From assembly GCA_016720925.1 (NCBI GenBank), contig JADKJR010000022.1, positions 1 to 64,000 of the forward strand: a stretch of DNA of 64,000 nt. Reading direction: 5' to 3'. The DNA is from Betaproteobacteria bacterium (GTDB taxonomy: Bacteria; Pseudomonadota; Gammaproteobacteria; Burkholderiales; Usitatibacteraceae). The translations under genes were made by a program, and so were the position numbers. Within the stretch, counting starts at the first letter, position 1; every line of letters begins with the position of its first letter. Under the pieces are notes generated by a model. The model was not told the DNA's origin. It was given only the letters and a program-made list of their open reading frames with translations, and made no database searches. Below, one piece after another: positions 37,822 to 47,789 of this stretch.

Positions 37822-39410
37822 GGCGTCAATACCGTATCCTTGGCAACCACCGCCATATTGGGATAATCGAGACTGAAATGCAGTCCGCGGCTCTCTTTTC
37901 GTTCGGCCGCGCATCGCACAATCAGCTCGGCCGTCTGTACCAGGTTTCGCAGCTCGATCAGATCATTGGAAATACGAAAATTGGCGTAATACTCGTGAAT
38001 TTCTCCCTTGAGGAGATCGATGCGGCGAAGCGCGCGCTCGAGGCGCTTGTCGGTGCGCACGATGCCGACGTAGTCCCACATGAAACGCCTGAGTTCATCC
38101 CAGTTGTGCGAGATGATGACTTCCTCATCCGCGTTGGTCACGCGGCTTTCATCCCAATACGGTAGCACCGGCGTCTCAAACGCTGGTTGTGCCCGCATGT
38201 CCTTTTCAACCGCCTCGGAAAAGACCAGGCACTCGAGCAGCGAATTGCTGGCCAGCCGATTGGCGCCATGCAGCCCAGTACAGGTCACTTCGCCGATCGC
38301 ATAAAGGCCATCAATGTCGGTACGCCCATTCAAATCGACGACCAGCCCCCCGCAGGTGTAATGCGCCGCCGGCACCACCGGAATAGGATCTGTCGTGATA
38401 TCGATGCCGAGCGACAGGCATTTTTCATAAATATTGGGAAAATGTGCCTTCAGGAAATTCGCGGGCTTATGCGTGATGTCCAGATGCACGAAATCGAGGC
38501 CGCGCTTTTTCATTTCGAAGTCGATGGCGCGGGCGACGATATCGCGTGGCGCCAATTCCGCGCGTTCATCGTGTTGAAGCATGAAGCGTTCACCCGTTGT
38601 CGGAATTTTGAGGTGCCCACCTTCGCCGCGCACCGCCTCGCTGATCAGGTATGACTTGGCCGCCGGGTGATACAGACAAGTCGGATGAAACTGGATGAAC
38701 TCCATATTCGCGACCCGGCAGCCGGCGCGCCAGCCCATCGCCAGGCCATCGCCGGTTGCCACGTCCGGATTGGACGTATAGAGATAGACCTTGCCCGTTC
38801 CGCCCGTGGCAAGAACGGTAAATTGGGCGCCGAGCGTGGCGACCATTCCGGTCAAGTTGTTGAGTACATAGGCGCCGTGGCAGCGATTGGGTTCAATCGG
38901 CACGGCCAGATCACGGGCAAGCTTGTTTGAGGTGATGAGATCGACCGCCAAGTGGTGCTCAAGCACTTCGACGTTCGGGTGCGATTTCAATTGTTGCGCC
39001 AGCGTTTTCTGCACCGCGCGACCGGTCGCGTCGGCCGCATGCACGATGCGGCGGTGCGAATGCCCGCCTTCGCGTGTGAGGTGCAATTCCGCCTGATTTA
39101 TGTCGTCGTGCGTAAACGGGACACCTTGCTCAACCAGCCACTCGACGGCGCGCCGGCCATTTTCCACGACAAAACGCACCGCCTCATCCTTGCAGAGCCC
39201 GGCGCCGGCAACGTGGGTATCGCGGATGTGATTTTCCGGGGAATCATCGGCGCCGAGTACGGCGGCGATCCCGCCCTGCGCCCAAGCGCTTGCGGCATCC
39301 AGCAGCTCGTTTTTGGTCACCAGCGCGACTCTCTTTGTCGCTGCGAGACGCAATGCCAGCGACATGCCTGCCAAGCCGCTGCCTATGATGAGAACGTCAT
39401 ATTGCTTCAT
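37818..39410 (-). CDS. nadB: L-aspartate oxidase
   Basis: 530 residues from the ATG at 39410. It oxidises L-aspartate to iminoaspartate, the first step of quinolinate synthesis. It shows the FAD-binding DVLIIGSGLAGMSLALRLA, then the SAWAQGGIAAVLGADDSPENH and GGHSHRRIVHAADATGRAV blocks of the succinate dehydrogenase/fumarate reductase family, QFHPTCLYHPAAKSYLISEA, and the Arg/His substrate site near HYTCGGLVVDLNGRTDIDGLYAIGE. It is coupled to nnrD by a GTGA overlap, which fits a shared NAD-metabolism role. NadC lies elsewhere in the window. Confidence 0.95.
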   Translation of the reverse strand: MKQYDVLIIGSGLAGMSLALRLAATKRVALVTKNELLDAASAWAQGGIAAVLGADDSPENHIRDTHVAGAGLCKDEAVRFVVENGRRAVEWLVEQGVPFTHDDINQAELHLTREGGHSHRRIVHAADATGRAVQKTLAQQLKSHPNVEVLEHHLAVDLITSNKLARDLAVPIEPNRCHGAYVLNNLTGMVATLGAQFTVLATGGTGKVYLYTSNPDVATGDGLAMGWRAGCRVANMEFIQFHPTCLYHPAAKSYLISEAVRGEGGHLKIPTTGERFMLQHDERAELAPRDIVARAIDFEMKKRGLDFVHLDITHKPANFLKAHFPNIYEKCLSLGIDITTDPIPVVPAAHYTCGGLVVDLNGRTDIDGLYAIGEVTCTGLHGANRLASNSLLECLVFSEAVEKDMRAQPAFETPVLPYWDESRVTNADEEVIISHNWDELRRFMWDYVGIVRTDKRLERALRRIDLLKGEIHEYYANFRISNDLIELRNLVQTAELIVRCAAERKESRGLHFSLDYPNMAVVAKDTVLTP

Positions 39411-39736
39411 ATTGATACTCTTTTGGCGTAGAACACGTTGCGCACGAATGAACTTATTCGCATCCATCCGGTCAGTACGTGGGTGTTAAACAAGTCCCTG
39501 TCGGATAAGCATTTCGAGCGGCAAATTTCCAGTCGAAAATGACTTGGGAGAAGGGCAATGACGGAGTTGACGTTTATAATACCCGACGTAACCGGATTTA
39601 ACGGTAAAGCATCTCCAAGAGCAGCGTTTCGGCTCGCGAACGCGCGGTCGGTTTGAAAGCGAATGCGAATGCGCGGGCGGCAACGCTCGCAAAGGAGAAG
39701 TACACCGACCGCCCGGTTGATCAGGGAAGGGTGTTG
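39411..39736. promoter_or_regulatory. Divergent intergenic region between nadB and rpoE
   Basis: 326 bp. A TATAAT hexamer at 39575-39580, reading toward rpoE, is the best promoter-like element, but I cannot pair it with a good -35. I do not see a convincing sigma-E promoter. The rpoE start is preceded by GGGAAGGGTG. Confidence 0.35.
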
Positions 39737-40336
39737 ATGAGTGATCGCGAAGTCGATCAACAATTGGTGGTGCGTGCTCAGGCTGGCGATAAGCGCGCCT
39801 TCGAGCTGCTCGTCATCAAATATCAACGCAAGGTCGAGCGCCTGCTTTCACGTCTGATCCGCGACCAGGCAGAGATCGAGGACGTTACGCAGGAGGCGTT
39901 TATCAAAGCCTATCGCGCGCTGGCCAACTTCCGCGGCGACAGTGCTTTCTATACTTGGCTGTATCGAATCGCGGTAAATACGGCAAAGAACTACCTGATG
40001 AGTCAGGGGCGGCGCGCACCGACCTCCACCGGCTATGACGCGGAGGAAGCTGAAGGTTTTGAAGACGCGACCGGTTTGCGCGATATTGCAACCCCCGAGG
40101 CACAATTGATGTCCAAGCAAATCGCGCAGATCGTCAATCAGACCATCGACAAATTGCCCGAAGAACTAAAAACTGCGATCATGCTGCGCGAGATTGACGG
40201 CCTGTCGTATGAAGAAATTGCACAGATAATGGAGTGCCCGATCGGAACAGTGCGTTCAAGAATTTTTCGCGCGCGGGAAGCGGTTGCGGAGCAATTGCGC
40301 CCGCAAATGGGCACGTCGAAGGACCACAGGTGGTAA
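39737..40336 (+). CDS. rpoE: RNA polymerase sigma-E factor (RpoE/AlgU)
   Basis: 199 residues. The start ATG at 39737 has GGGAAGGG upstream; earlier in-frame starts lack family similarity. Region 2 reads YQRKVERLLSRLIRDQAEIEDVTQEAFIKAYRAL and FYTWLYRIAVNTAKNYL; region 4 reads LPEELKTAIMLREIDGLSYEEIAQIMECPIGTVRSRIFRAREA. This is the ECF factor for envelope stress. It heads the rpoE-rseA-rseB-mucD operon, where RseA holds it at the membrane. Confidence 0.96.
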   Translation: MSDREVDQQLVVRAQAGDKRAFELLVIKYQRKVERLLSRLIRDQAEIEDVTQEAFIKAYRALANFRGDSAFYTWLYRIAVNTAKNYLMSQGRRAPTSTGYDAEEAEGFEDATGLRDIATPEAQLMSKQIAQIVNQTIDKLPEELKTAIMLREIDGLSYEEIAQIMECPIGTVRSRIFRAREAVAEQLRPQMGTSKDHRW

Positions 40337-40364
40337 TGATGTTGCCGGATTGAAGGATGCAAAC

Positions 40365-40938
40365 ATGAACGAAAAATTGTCCGCGCTGATGGATGGCGAA
40401 TTGGCCCGCGATGAAGCCCAGGGCGTCATCAAGAAACTCGGCAGCGACTATACGCAACGCGAGAGTTGGGGTGCCTATCATTTGATCGGCGCATGTTTGC
40501 GTGGGGACGCGATTGGCAACGCCGGCTCCAAAGCGTCGCCACGCAACACTGCACCGAAGCGATCTTCGCGCGATTGGCGGCAGAGCCAACGGTTCTGGCG
40601 CCGGCCTCGATCAGAAACCATCGCGCGTGGAAAGCCGAACCCGGATGGCCTTGGCAATGGCTGCGTCAGTCGTCACGGTGTCCGCTGTGGGTGTGGTTGC
40701 CTTCAAGCAGCAGCAAGGTGCAACGGTTGCGCCGGTATCGCTGGTGCAACAGGTGGCACCGCAACCGGTGGCCGACGCCTCACTGCAACGTGCGCAGGCG
40801 GATCTGAGGGTCAACGACTATCTTGTGGTGCATCGGCAGTTTGCCAATCCGGGCGCTTTTCAGGCGGCCACCCTGAACCAACCGCGCGATGTTGCCCGTG
40901 ACACGGCGGACGCCGCCCGGCGCGCCGCGGTCCGATAG
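40365..40938 (+). CDS. rseA: Anti-sigma-E factor RseA (MucA), two frameshifts
   Basis: About 192 residues after repair. The N-terminus MNEKLSALMDGELARDEAQ is the RseA sigma-binding domain; GAYHLIGACLRGDAI follows. The middle FARLAAEPTVLAP lies in a second frame, and the membrane helix MALAMAASVVTVSAVGVVAF with the periplasmic tail in a third. Adding one base to AAA near 40532 and one to CCC near 40640 restores a single typical RseA. Position two in the sigma-E operon supports the call. RseA is an inner-membrane protein cleaved on envelope stress. Confidence 0.85.
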
Positions 40939-41029
40939 TGTTCTAGTCGATAATGCTTGCCCATGGACTTACTCACGACGTGATTTGTTGCGTATGAACT
41001 GCCTCGGAACTACTCTCGCACCCCCAAGC

Positions 41030-42089
41030 ATGAAAATCTTTGCCGCGGCCACTGCAATCCTCGGTGTTGTGGGTCTAACGGCACAGGCGCAACCTCAACC
41101 CTCTCCGTTGGCGCCGGTGCCCCTTGCCGTACACCAGCCCAATGCAGGGCGATCTTGCCATCGAATGGCTTGAGCGAATCTGCCGTTCCGCCAGAGAGCT
41201 TCCCTATACCGGCGTGTTTGTTCATCAGACGGCGGATGGTGCAAGCACCTCGCGTATTACCCACTTGGTGGACCGGCAAGGGGTCGAGCTTGAAAAGCTC
41301 GAGCCGATGGATGGCCCGCTTACCGAGATCATCCGCCGCAATGAGGAGATGACCTGCTATAAACCCGATTCCCGCACCGTGAGCATTGATCGGCGCGCGA
41401 CGGGGCGTTTTTTTCCGTCCGTGATCACGGGTAACGCCAAGTCCATTGCCGAATACTATCGCGTCAAATTGGGCAGCGTGGAACGCATCGCCGGATTTGA
41501 TTGCCAATGGGTGATTCTTGAGCCCAAGGATGCGATGCGTTACATGCAGAAGCTATGTGCGGAAATGGGTACGGGCCTGCTGCTCCGCGCAAAACTGTTC
41601 AACAACCGCAATCAGATGGTTGAGCAATTCATGTTCACGCAGCTTGACGTCAATCGCAGTTTGGCCAGGCAATCCCTGAAATCACGCTACGAACAATCGC
41701 AAGGCTGGCAAAAGCAGTTCGCCGTGAAATCCGTGAAAGATACCGATACCGGCTGGCAGGTCGGGAACCTGCCGGCGGGATTCAAAAAAATCATGGAAAT
41801 GACGCGTAACCTGATCGGCCGGCCCGAACCCGTTTCGCACCTGGTTTATTCCGACGGCGTATTAAGCGTCTCGGTATTTGTTGAAACCGTGCAAACCGTC
41901 CCCAATTCATTTACTTCGGTCGTGGCGGAAGATGGACCTACTTCCTTTGCCATGCGCGCGGTAGACGATCATCAGGTAACAGTGATGGGCGAAGTACCTG
42001 TGGCCGCCGTTCAAACGATTGCCGATGGAGTGGCGCGCCGCACCGCTGACACTCCCATCGGAGCTCGATGTCACATGGAATTGCAGTAA
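41030..42089 (+). CDS. rseB: Periplasmic sigma-E regulator RseB (MucB), one frameshift
   Basis: About 352 residues after repair. The signal peptide MKIFAAATAILGVVGLTAQA lies in one frame. Dropping one C of CCC near 41138 joins it to the main frame at QGDLAIEWLERICRSARELPY. The body has the MucB/RseB N-terminal lipid-binding fold (YTGVFVHQTADGASTSRITH) and the C-terminal domain (LIGRPEPVSHLVYSDGVLSVSVFVE). RseB binds RseA and protects it from DegS cleavage. An ATG at 40994 is an alternative start. Confidence 0.88.
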
Positions 42090-42144
42090 ATGCGCCGGCG
42101 CCCTAGTCATTGGTCCGGCGTGACTTTTTGTAAATGGAGAAAAT

Positions 42145-43672
42145 ATGTCAAATCGTAACCAAATGAACTTGCGCGCCGGATCCTGGACGTCAAGCTATAT
42201 TGTCGCCGTGTTGCTTTCTGCGTTTTCGCTTGCTTTTGCGAATGCCGCAACCAGCCAGGCGCAAGCGAAAGACCTTCCTGACTTCGCCGAGTTGGTGGAC
42301 AAGCACGGTCCGGCTGTCGTCAACGTCAGCACCAAAGCCCGCGTGGGAAGTCAGCACCAGGGCCTGCCGCAGTTCGACAACGATGACCTAAATGAATTCT
42401 TCCGCCGATTCATGCCGCCTGAAGCGCAGCCGCGCCAGAATCCCAGGTTGCCCCAGAATCCCAACGCACCTCGCCGCAATACACCGCGCAATCAACAGGA
42501 TCAGGAGCCGCCACTGCGTGACTTCGGTCAAGGATCGGGCTTTATCATTTCCGGTGATGGCTACGTGATCACCAACGCGCATGTGGTCGCGAAGGCTGAT
42601 GAAGTCACGGTCACGTTGACGGACAAGCGCGAGTTCAAAGCCAAGGTAATCGGCAGCGATGAGCGTACGGATATTGCTGTCCTGAAAATAGACGCGACCG
42701 GCCTGCCGAAAGTCAATATTGGCGACTCCGACAGGGTGCGTGTGGGCGAATGGGTACTGGCCATCGGGTCGCCCTTTGGGTTCGAGAATACCGTTACGGC
42801 GGGCATCATCAGCGCCAAGGCGCGCGAATCCCGCGAAGCACTTACACCGTTCATCCAGACCGACGTCGCGGTGAATCCCGGCAACTCCGGCGGTCCATTG
42901 TTCAACCTGAAGGGTGAAGTGGTCGGCGTGAATTCGCAGATTTTCTCCGGCAACGGCGGCTACCTCGGCATTTCGTTTGCGATCCCGGCCAACATCGCCA
43001 TCGGCACCGCCAACCAGCTGATCAAGAACGGCAAGGTCAACCGTGGCCGCATCGGCGTTCTGATCGGCCCCGTCAGCAAGGACGCGGCCGAGGCACTATC
43101 TTTGCCTAATGACAAGGGCGCATTGGTCCAGTCGGTCGAGAAAGACGGCCCCGCCGAAAAAAGCCGGCCTGCTGGCGCAAGACATCATCCTGAAAATCAA
43201 CGGCAAATTGATGGATTCAAATTCCGACGTGGTCCGCACCATTGCCAACATGGCGCCAGCGACCAAGGTGGTCATGACGATCTGGCGCAAGGGTTCGACC
43301 CGTGATCTCAGCGTAACGGTCGGCGAAGCGCCGGCGGAAAAACTGGCGGTGAAGGTCGCGGACAAAAAGAAAGACGACAAGAAAGATGCCAAGCCGAATC
43401 GAATTGGTCTCGTGCTCAGCGATCTGGACGCCACCGAACGCAAGGAATTGAAGGTCGAGCAGGGCGTGCTGGTGAGCGACGTCGAAGGTGCGGCTGCCCG
43501 TGCCGGCATCCGCGAAGGCGACGTGGTGCTCGCCGTGAATACCGTAGACGTCAAGTCAAGCAAGCAGTTAAACGAGCTGATTGACAAGCTCGACGCGAAG
43601 AAAGCAATTGCCCTGGTGATCAAGCGCGAAAATGACACCCGCCTCGTGACGTTGCGTATCGACAGCAAATAA
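42145..43672 (+). CDS. mucD: Periplasmic serine protease MucD/DegP, one frameshift
   Basis: About 509 residues after repair. GGAGAAAAT precedes the ATG. A signal peptide is followed by a trypsin-like domain with His in VITNAHVVAKA, Asp in DERTDIAVLKI and Ser in VNPGNSGGPLFNL. Two PDZ domains follow (GRIGVLIGPVSKDAAEAL..., NRIGLVLSDLDATERKEL...). The frame breaks in the A6 run near 43155; dropping one A joins DGPAEK to AGLLAQDIILKING inside the first PDZ domain. It degrades misfolded envelope protein and lies at the end of the sigma-E operon. Confidence 0.93.
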
Positions 43673-43674
43673 AC

Positions 43675-43917
43675 TTGCGCCGACTGACAGTTCTGTCGCG
43701 AAGCTACTGTCATCTCTGCGATGACATGATTGCGGCCCTGGAGAGTTTCCGGGGCCGTTTTTCATTGACGTTTGACATCGACTTCGTCGATATCGATCAG
43801 CATCCGGAACTTGAGGCGAAATGGGGCGACAAAGTACCGGTGTTGCTAAACGCCGAACAGGAAATTTGCCACTACTTTTTGGATGAAGCAGCGTTGCGCC
43901 TAGCCTTGAGTTTATGA
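43675..43917 (+). CDS. Glutaredoxin-like thiol-disulfide protein
   Basis: 80 residues starting at a TTG 2 nt after the mucD stop. A CxxC site is in SRSYCHLCDDM, followed by a thioredoxin-fold pattern with FVDIDQHPELEAKWGDKVPVLL, whose cis-Pro is in KVPVLL. It matches the small glutaredoxin-like (DUF836) family often found after mucD/lepA-type genes. The partner is unknown. Confidence 0.8.
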   Translation: MRRLTVLSRSYCHLCDDMIAALESFRGRFSLTFDIDFVDIDQHPELEAKWGDKVPVLLNAEQEICHYFLDEAALRLALSL

Positions 43918-43918
43918 A

Positions 43919-43986
43919 CAAACACCAGCACTGGTGCGGATCAGCGAACTAAAAGGCCCGCTGTGCCGCGCCAGTGCTAGTGTTTT
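43919..43986. repeat. Dispersed palindromic element, copy C
   Basis: The left arm CAAACACCAGCACTGGTGCG starts 1 bp after the glutaredoxin stop codon. The right arm CGCGCCAGTGCTAGTGTTT ends 2 bp before the stop codon of the convergent DUF599 gene. The element fills the whole gap between two convergent genes. Confidence 0.85.
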
Positions 43987-43987
43987 A

Positions 43988-44696
43988 CTATTTTTCCAGG
44001 CCACTTGCACCTGCGTTCTCCATCAACGCGAGCAAAGTGCGCGAGCGAAATTCACGGTGGTACAAAATACCCACCACCAGCGCGCTCGCCGCCATGAATA
44101 GCGCCGCATGCATGAACCACGACATCGCTCCCATCGCAAAGTAAAACGCGCGCAAGCCGCGATTGGAATTTTCGCCGGCAAGCGAAGCGAGGGTGGCAGC
44201 GCGATTGATGAATGAATCGATGACGGCCTGGTTATCGTTTTCGCCGGCGCGGTGCCAATCATCAGCGATAGGAAATTGAACTGGCGCATCGCCCAGGTAA
44301 ATTTGAAAAACGCGTAAATGAAAATCACGATCATCAACATGATCTTGATTTCGAATCCGCGCTCACTCGATGCCTGTGCCAGCGGCAGTGACGCCATCAC
44401 TACGATCGCCTGGGTCGACGCGCCGAGCAATGCCGCGAGTCCGCCGAGCACCAGAATCGACGTGGAGGCGAGAAAGTTATTTCCTTGAAACAGATTCTGG
44501 ACAATGGCGGCGTCCACGATGCGGTTTTCACGCTGGACGGTGCGGCCCATCCATTCACGCCGGTAGAAATCCATGCGCGAAAGCAGGCTCGCGGTACGAT
44601 GGCCGTTCCACTCGGAAAAAACGAGTAGCCGACCCAGCAGGCGGCGAACCAGATTGCGGCGACCACATCGAGTGAAGTCAGCCCGAGCAGGCTCAC
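43988..44696 (-). CDS. DUF599-family membrane protein, two frameshifts
   Basis: About 236 residues after repair. It starts with a GTG at 44696 overlapping the upp stop as GTGA. Frame one gives SLLGLTSLDVVAAIWFAACW; adding one T to the T6 run near 44620 joins it to SEWNGHRTASLLSRM, FYRREWMGRTVQRENRIVDA and ASTSILVLGGLAALLGA. A second indel near 44245 (IGTAPA to GENDNQAVIDSFINRAA) gives the C-terminal segment FYFAMGAMSWFMHAALFMAA and the stop at 43988. Four membrane helices are visible. The function of the family is unknown. Confidence 0.78.
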
Positions 44697-45322
44697 AATT
44701 TGGTCCCGAAAATCTTGTCGCCGGCGTCGCCCAGCCCGGGGATGATGTAGCCGATTTCATTCAGGTGGCTGTCGATGGCGGCAGTAAAGATCTCCACGTC
44801 CGGGTGCGTGGCGTTGAGTCGCGCGATGCCTTCCGGGGCGGCGACCAGCACCAGGCCTTTGATCTGTTTCGCACCATTCTTTTTCAGCATGTCGATGGTG
44901 GCGATCATGGAGCCTGCGGTCGCAAGCATTGGGTCCAGTATGATCGCCACGCGTTCATCGAGGTGCCCGACGAACCGCTCGAAGTAGGGCTCGGGTTGCA
45001 ATGTATCGTGATTGCGCGAAATGCCGACGACGCTCACCTTGGCGCTGGGAATCATGTCGAGCACACCGTCAAGCATTCCCAGACCGGCGCGCAGAATGGG
45101 TACCAGCGTGACTTTCTTGCCTTTGATTTGATCGATCTCCACCGTGCCGCTCCAGCCTTCGACGTGCGTCTTTTCCAGTGGAAAATCCTTGCATGCTTCA
45201 TAGGCAAGCAAACGGCCAATCTCGGCAGTCAATTCGCGGAAGGATTTAGTACTGAGGTCAGCCCGGCGTAGCAGGCCGATCTTGTGTTTGACGAGGGGAT
45301 GATTGACTTCAATGACGGCCAT
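44693..45322 (-). CDS. upp: Uracil phosphoribosyltransferase
   Basis: 209 residues from the ATG at 45322, with GGGAG upstream. It makes UMP from uracil and PRPP. It shows VNHPLVKHKIGLLRRADLST at the N-terminus, LVPILRAGLGMLDGVLDMIP, the PRPP loop ILDPMLATAGSMIATIDML, and the uracil-binding C-terminus GYIIPGLGDAGDKIFGTK. It is coupled to the following DUF599 gene. Confidence 0.96.
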   Translation of the reverse strand: MAVIEVNHPLVKHKIGLLRRADLSTKSFRELTAEIGRLLAYEACKDFPLEKTHVEGWSGTVEIDQIKGKKVTLVPILRAGLGMLDGVLDMIPSAKVSVVGISRNHDTLQPEPYFERFVGHLDERVAIILDPMLATAGSMIATIDMLKKNGAKQIKGLVLVAAPEGIARLNATHPDVEIFTAAIDSHLNEIGYIIPGLGDAGDKIFGTKL

Positions 45323-45415
45323 GAGTGCTCCCAAAGTGTAGTAGACAGGATAAATCATTCACGGCCCGCAAACCTGTTCAGCCTGTTGCCAACACATCGT
45401 GTTGACGCACACGTG

Positions 45416-45445
45416 TTGCAGCATCCGAGTGAAGTCGGCTAAAAT
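45416..45445 (+). promoter_or_regulatory. Candidate sigma-70 promoter of tRNA-Val
   Basis: TTGCAG at 45416-45421, an 18-bp spacer, and TAAAAT at 45440-45445. The tRNA begins 11 nt after the -10 hexamer, a normal distance. Confidence 0.55.
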
Positions 45446-45456
45446 GGTCGACTTGC

Positions 45457-45533
45457 AGGCACGTAGCTCAGCTGGTTAGAGCACCACCTTGACATGGTGG
45501 GGGTCGTTGGTTCGAGTCCAATCGTGCCTACCA
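45457..45533 (+). tRNA. tRNA-Val (anticodon GAC)
   Basis: 77 nt including an encoded CCA. The acceptor AGGCACG pairs with CGTGCCT. The anticodon arm CCACC-TTGACAT-GGTGG gives GAC. The T arm is TTGG-TTCGAGT-CCAA. Confidence 0.97.
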
Positions 45534-45699
45534 TTTTTTGATTTGTTGAACGAAAACGACGAAAACGACTGAAAGGGCCGCCAAAACGTCGCAAGACGGG
45601 CGGGTAACGAAATGGTTATGACACCGCTGACTACACGGGAGTTTTTCTAACGCCAGGCTGCGCGGTTTCTTTTCGTCTTTCGCAAATCGACGAACTTCC

Positions 45700-45730
45700 A
45701 AAAAAGCGCGGCTCATCCGCGCTTTTTTAT
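45700..45730 (+). terminator. Intrinsic terminator between tRNA-Val and thrS
   Basis: Stem AAAAAAGCGCGG (45700-45711), loop CTCAT, stem CCGCGCTTTTTT (45717-45728), then a T-rich run. It ends about 22 nt before the thrS start codon, so it may also act on thrS leader transcripts as an attenuator. Confidence 0.8.
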
Positions 45731-45751
45731 TTTCAGAATCAGGAGCTCGCT

Positions 45752-47671
45752 ATGATTTCCATCACCTTGCCCGACAAATCAGTACGACAATTTGACGATC
45801 CCGTCACAGTTGCGGAAGTGGCAGCAAGCATCGGCGCGGGCCTCGCCAAGGCGGCACTCGGCGGCAAGGTAGATGGAAAGCTGGTCGATACCAGTTTCGT
45901 CATCGAAAATGACGCCACGCTCGCCATTGTCACCGACAAGGACGCCGACGGCCTGGAATTGATTCGCCATTCGACGGCACATCTGCTCGCCTATGCCGTG
46001 AAATCATTGTTTCCCGACGCCCAAGTGACGATTGGTCCTGTGATTGAGCACGGCTTTTACTACGACTTCTCATACAAACGGCCGTTCACACCGGAAGATC
46101 TGGTCGCCATCGAGCAAAGAATGGCCGAACTCGCCAAGCGCGATATTCCCGTTACGCGCAAGGTGTTGCCGCGCGACGAAGCGGTCGCGTTTTTCAAGGG
46201 GCTCGGTGAGCACTACAAGGCAGAAATCATTGCATCAATTCCTGCCGACCAGGACGTTTCACTCTATTCGGAAGGCGATTTTACGGATCTTTGCCGTGGC
46301 CCGCACGTGCCGTCCACGGGCAAGTTGAAAGTGTTCAAGTTGATGAAAGTGGCCGGCGCCTATTGGCGTGGCGACTCGAAGAACGAGATGCTCCAGCGAA
46401 TATATGGGACAGCCTGGGCGAAGAAGGAAGAGCAGGACCACCATCTGAACATGCTCGCAGAAGCCGAAAAGCGCGACCATCGCAAGATCGGCAAGCAACT
46501 CGACTTGTTCCACATGCAGGATGAGGCGCCGGGCATGGTGTTCTGGCATCCCAAAGGCTGGGCCATCTGGCAACAGGTTGAGCAATACATGCGCACGGTT
46601 TACCAGGAAAACGGCTATCAGGAAATCCGCTGTCCGCAAATTCTCGCGAAAGGGTTGTGGGAAAAATCCGGACATTGGGAAAACTACAAAGACAACATGT
46701 TCACGACAGAGTCGGAGAAACATGACTATGCAATCAAACCGATGAACTGTCCGGGTCACATCCAGGTCTTCAATTCCGACCTGCGTTCATACCGCGATTT
46801 GCCGCTGCGCTATGGCGAGTTTGGCTCTTGCCACCGCAACGAAGCATCCGGCGCTTTGCACGGCATCATGCGGGTACGCGGGTTTGTGCAGGACGATGGT
46901 CATATTTTTTGCACAGAAGATCAGATTCAGCAGGAGTGCCTTGATTTCACTAGACTTTTGCAGAAGGTTTACGCCGACTTTGGTTTCAAAGACATCATCT
47001 ACAAACTGTCGACGAGGCCCGACAAACGCGTCGGTTCGGATGAATTTTGGGACAAAGCTGAAAAAGCCCTGGCAGATTCGCTCAATACCTGTGGCGTGCC
47101 GTGGGAAGAACTGAAAGGCGAGGGCGCATTTTATGGTCCAAAAATCGAATACTCTCTGAAAGACGCATTGGGACGGGTCTGGCAATGCGGCACGATGCAG
47201 GTAGATTTCAACATGCCAATTCTGTTGGGAGCTGAATACGTCGATGATCACAGTACGCGCCGGTCCCCGGTTATGCTGCATCGGGCCATCGTCGGTTCCT
47301 TGGAGCGCTTCATCGGCATCCTGATTGAAAATCACGCCGGCGCACTGCCGGTTTGGCTTGCCCCCGTGCAAGTCGTTGCTCTTGATGTCACGGAACACCA
47401 GGCGTCATATGTCAATGAGGTGGTTTCCGGCCTGAAAGCCGCTGGATTTCGGGTGCAGCCTGATTTGCGCAACGAGAAAATTTCCTATAAAATACGGGAA
47501 CATAGCTTGCAAAAAGTTCCTTTTTTGCTGGTCTTAGGCGACAAGGAGCTGCAGGCAAAGACCGTAACAGCACGCGTTCGAGATGGAAAAGGCGGCGGTG
47601 AAAACCTGCCGCCGATGCGCCTTGAAGCGTTTATTTCGCATTTGAGAGCGGAAATCGCGGCCCGGCGCTAG
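45752..47671 (+). CDS. thrS: Threonyl-tRNA synthetase
   Basis: 639 residues from an ATG preceded by AGGAG. The N-terminal TGS domain (1-60) begins MISITLPDKSVRQFDDPVTV. The editing domain has the zinc-type HSTAHLLAYA motif. The catalytic core has MNCPGHIQVFNSDLRSYRDLPLRYGEFGSCHRNE (zinc Cys, motif 2) and GSLERFIGILIENHAGALPVWLAP (motif 3). The C-terminus is the anticodon-binding domain. It heads thrS-infC-rpmI-rplT. An intrinsic terminator just upstream may regulate it. Confidence 0.98.
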   Translation: MISITLPDKSVRQFDDPVTVAEVAASIGAGLAKAALGGKVDGKLVDTSFVIENDATLAIVTDKDADGLELIRHSTAHLLAYAVKSLFPDAQVTIGPVIEHGFYYDFSYKRPFTPEDLVAIEQRMAELAKRDIPVTRKVLPRDEAVAFFKGLGEHYKAEIIASIPADQDVSLYSEGDFTDLCRGPHVPSTGKLKVFKLMKVAGAYWRGDSKNEMLQRIYGTAWAKKEEQDHHLNMLAEAEKRDHRKIGKQLDLFHMQDEAPGMVFWHPKGWAIWQQVEQYMRTVYQENGYQEIRCPQILAKGLWEKSGHWENYKDNMFTTESEKHDYAIKPMNCPGHIQVFNSDLRSYRDLPLRYGEFGSCHRNEASGALHGIMRVRGFVQDDGHIFCTEDQIQQECLDFTRLLQKVYADFGFKDIIYKLSTRPDKRVGSDEFWDKAEKALADSLNTCGVPWEELKGEGAFYGPKIEYSLKDALGRVWQCGTMQVDFNMPILLGAEYVDDHSTRRSPVMLHRAIVGSLERFIGILIENHAGALPVWLAPVQVVALDVTEHQASYVNEVVSGLKAAGFRVQPDLRNEKISYKIREHSLQKVPFLLVLGDKELQAKTVTARVRDGKGGGENLPPMRLEAFISHLRAEIAARR

Positions 47672-47739
47672 GAGAAGTATGGCGTGGCCGCATCATTTTC
47701 CCCCGCCTTTTTTCCGAAATTTGCAGCATTCGACCTTGA

Positions 47740-47758
47740 GGCGATGACCATCATCGCC
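47740..47758 (+). promoter_or_regulatory. Perfect stem-loop in the infC leader
   Basis: GGCGATGA (47740-47747), loop CCA, TCATCGCC (47751-47758). It lies 32 nt upstream of the ATC start codon of infC, in the thrS-infC gap. A role in translation control is inference. Confidence 0.45.
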
Positions 47759-47789
47759 CAAGATAAACAGCAACAACTGGGAGAGTTTT

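Noticed and set aside
40365..40938. Programmed frameshifting in rseA, mucD, pheT or ihfA
   Set aside because: No slippery heptamers with downstream structure are apparent. The shifts occur in many unrelated genes, in both directions, and at homopolymers.
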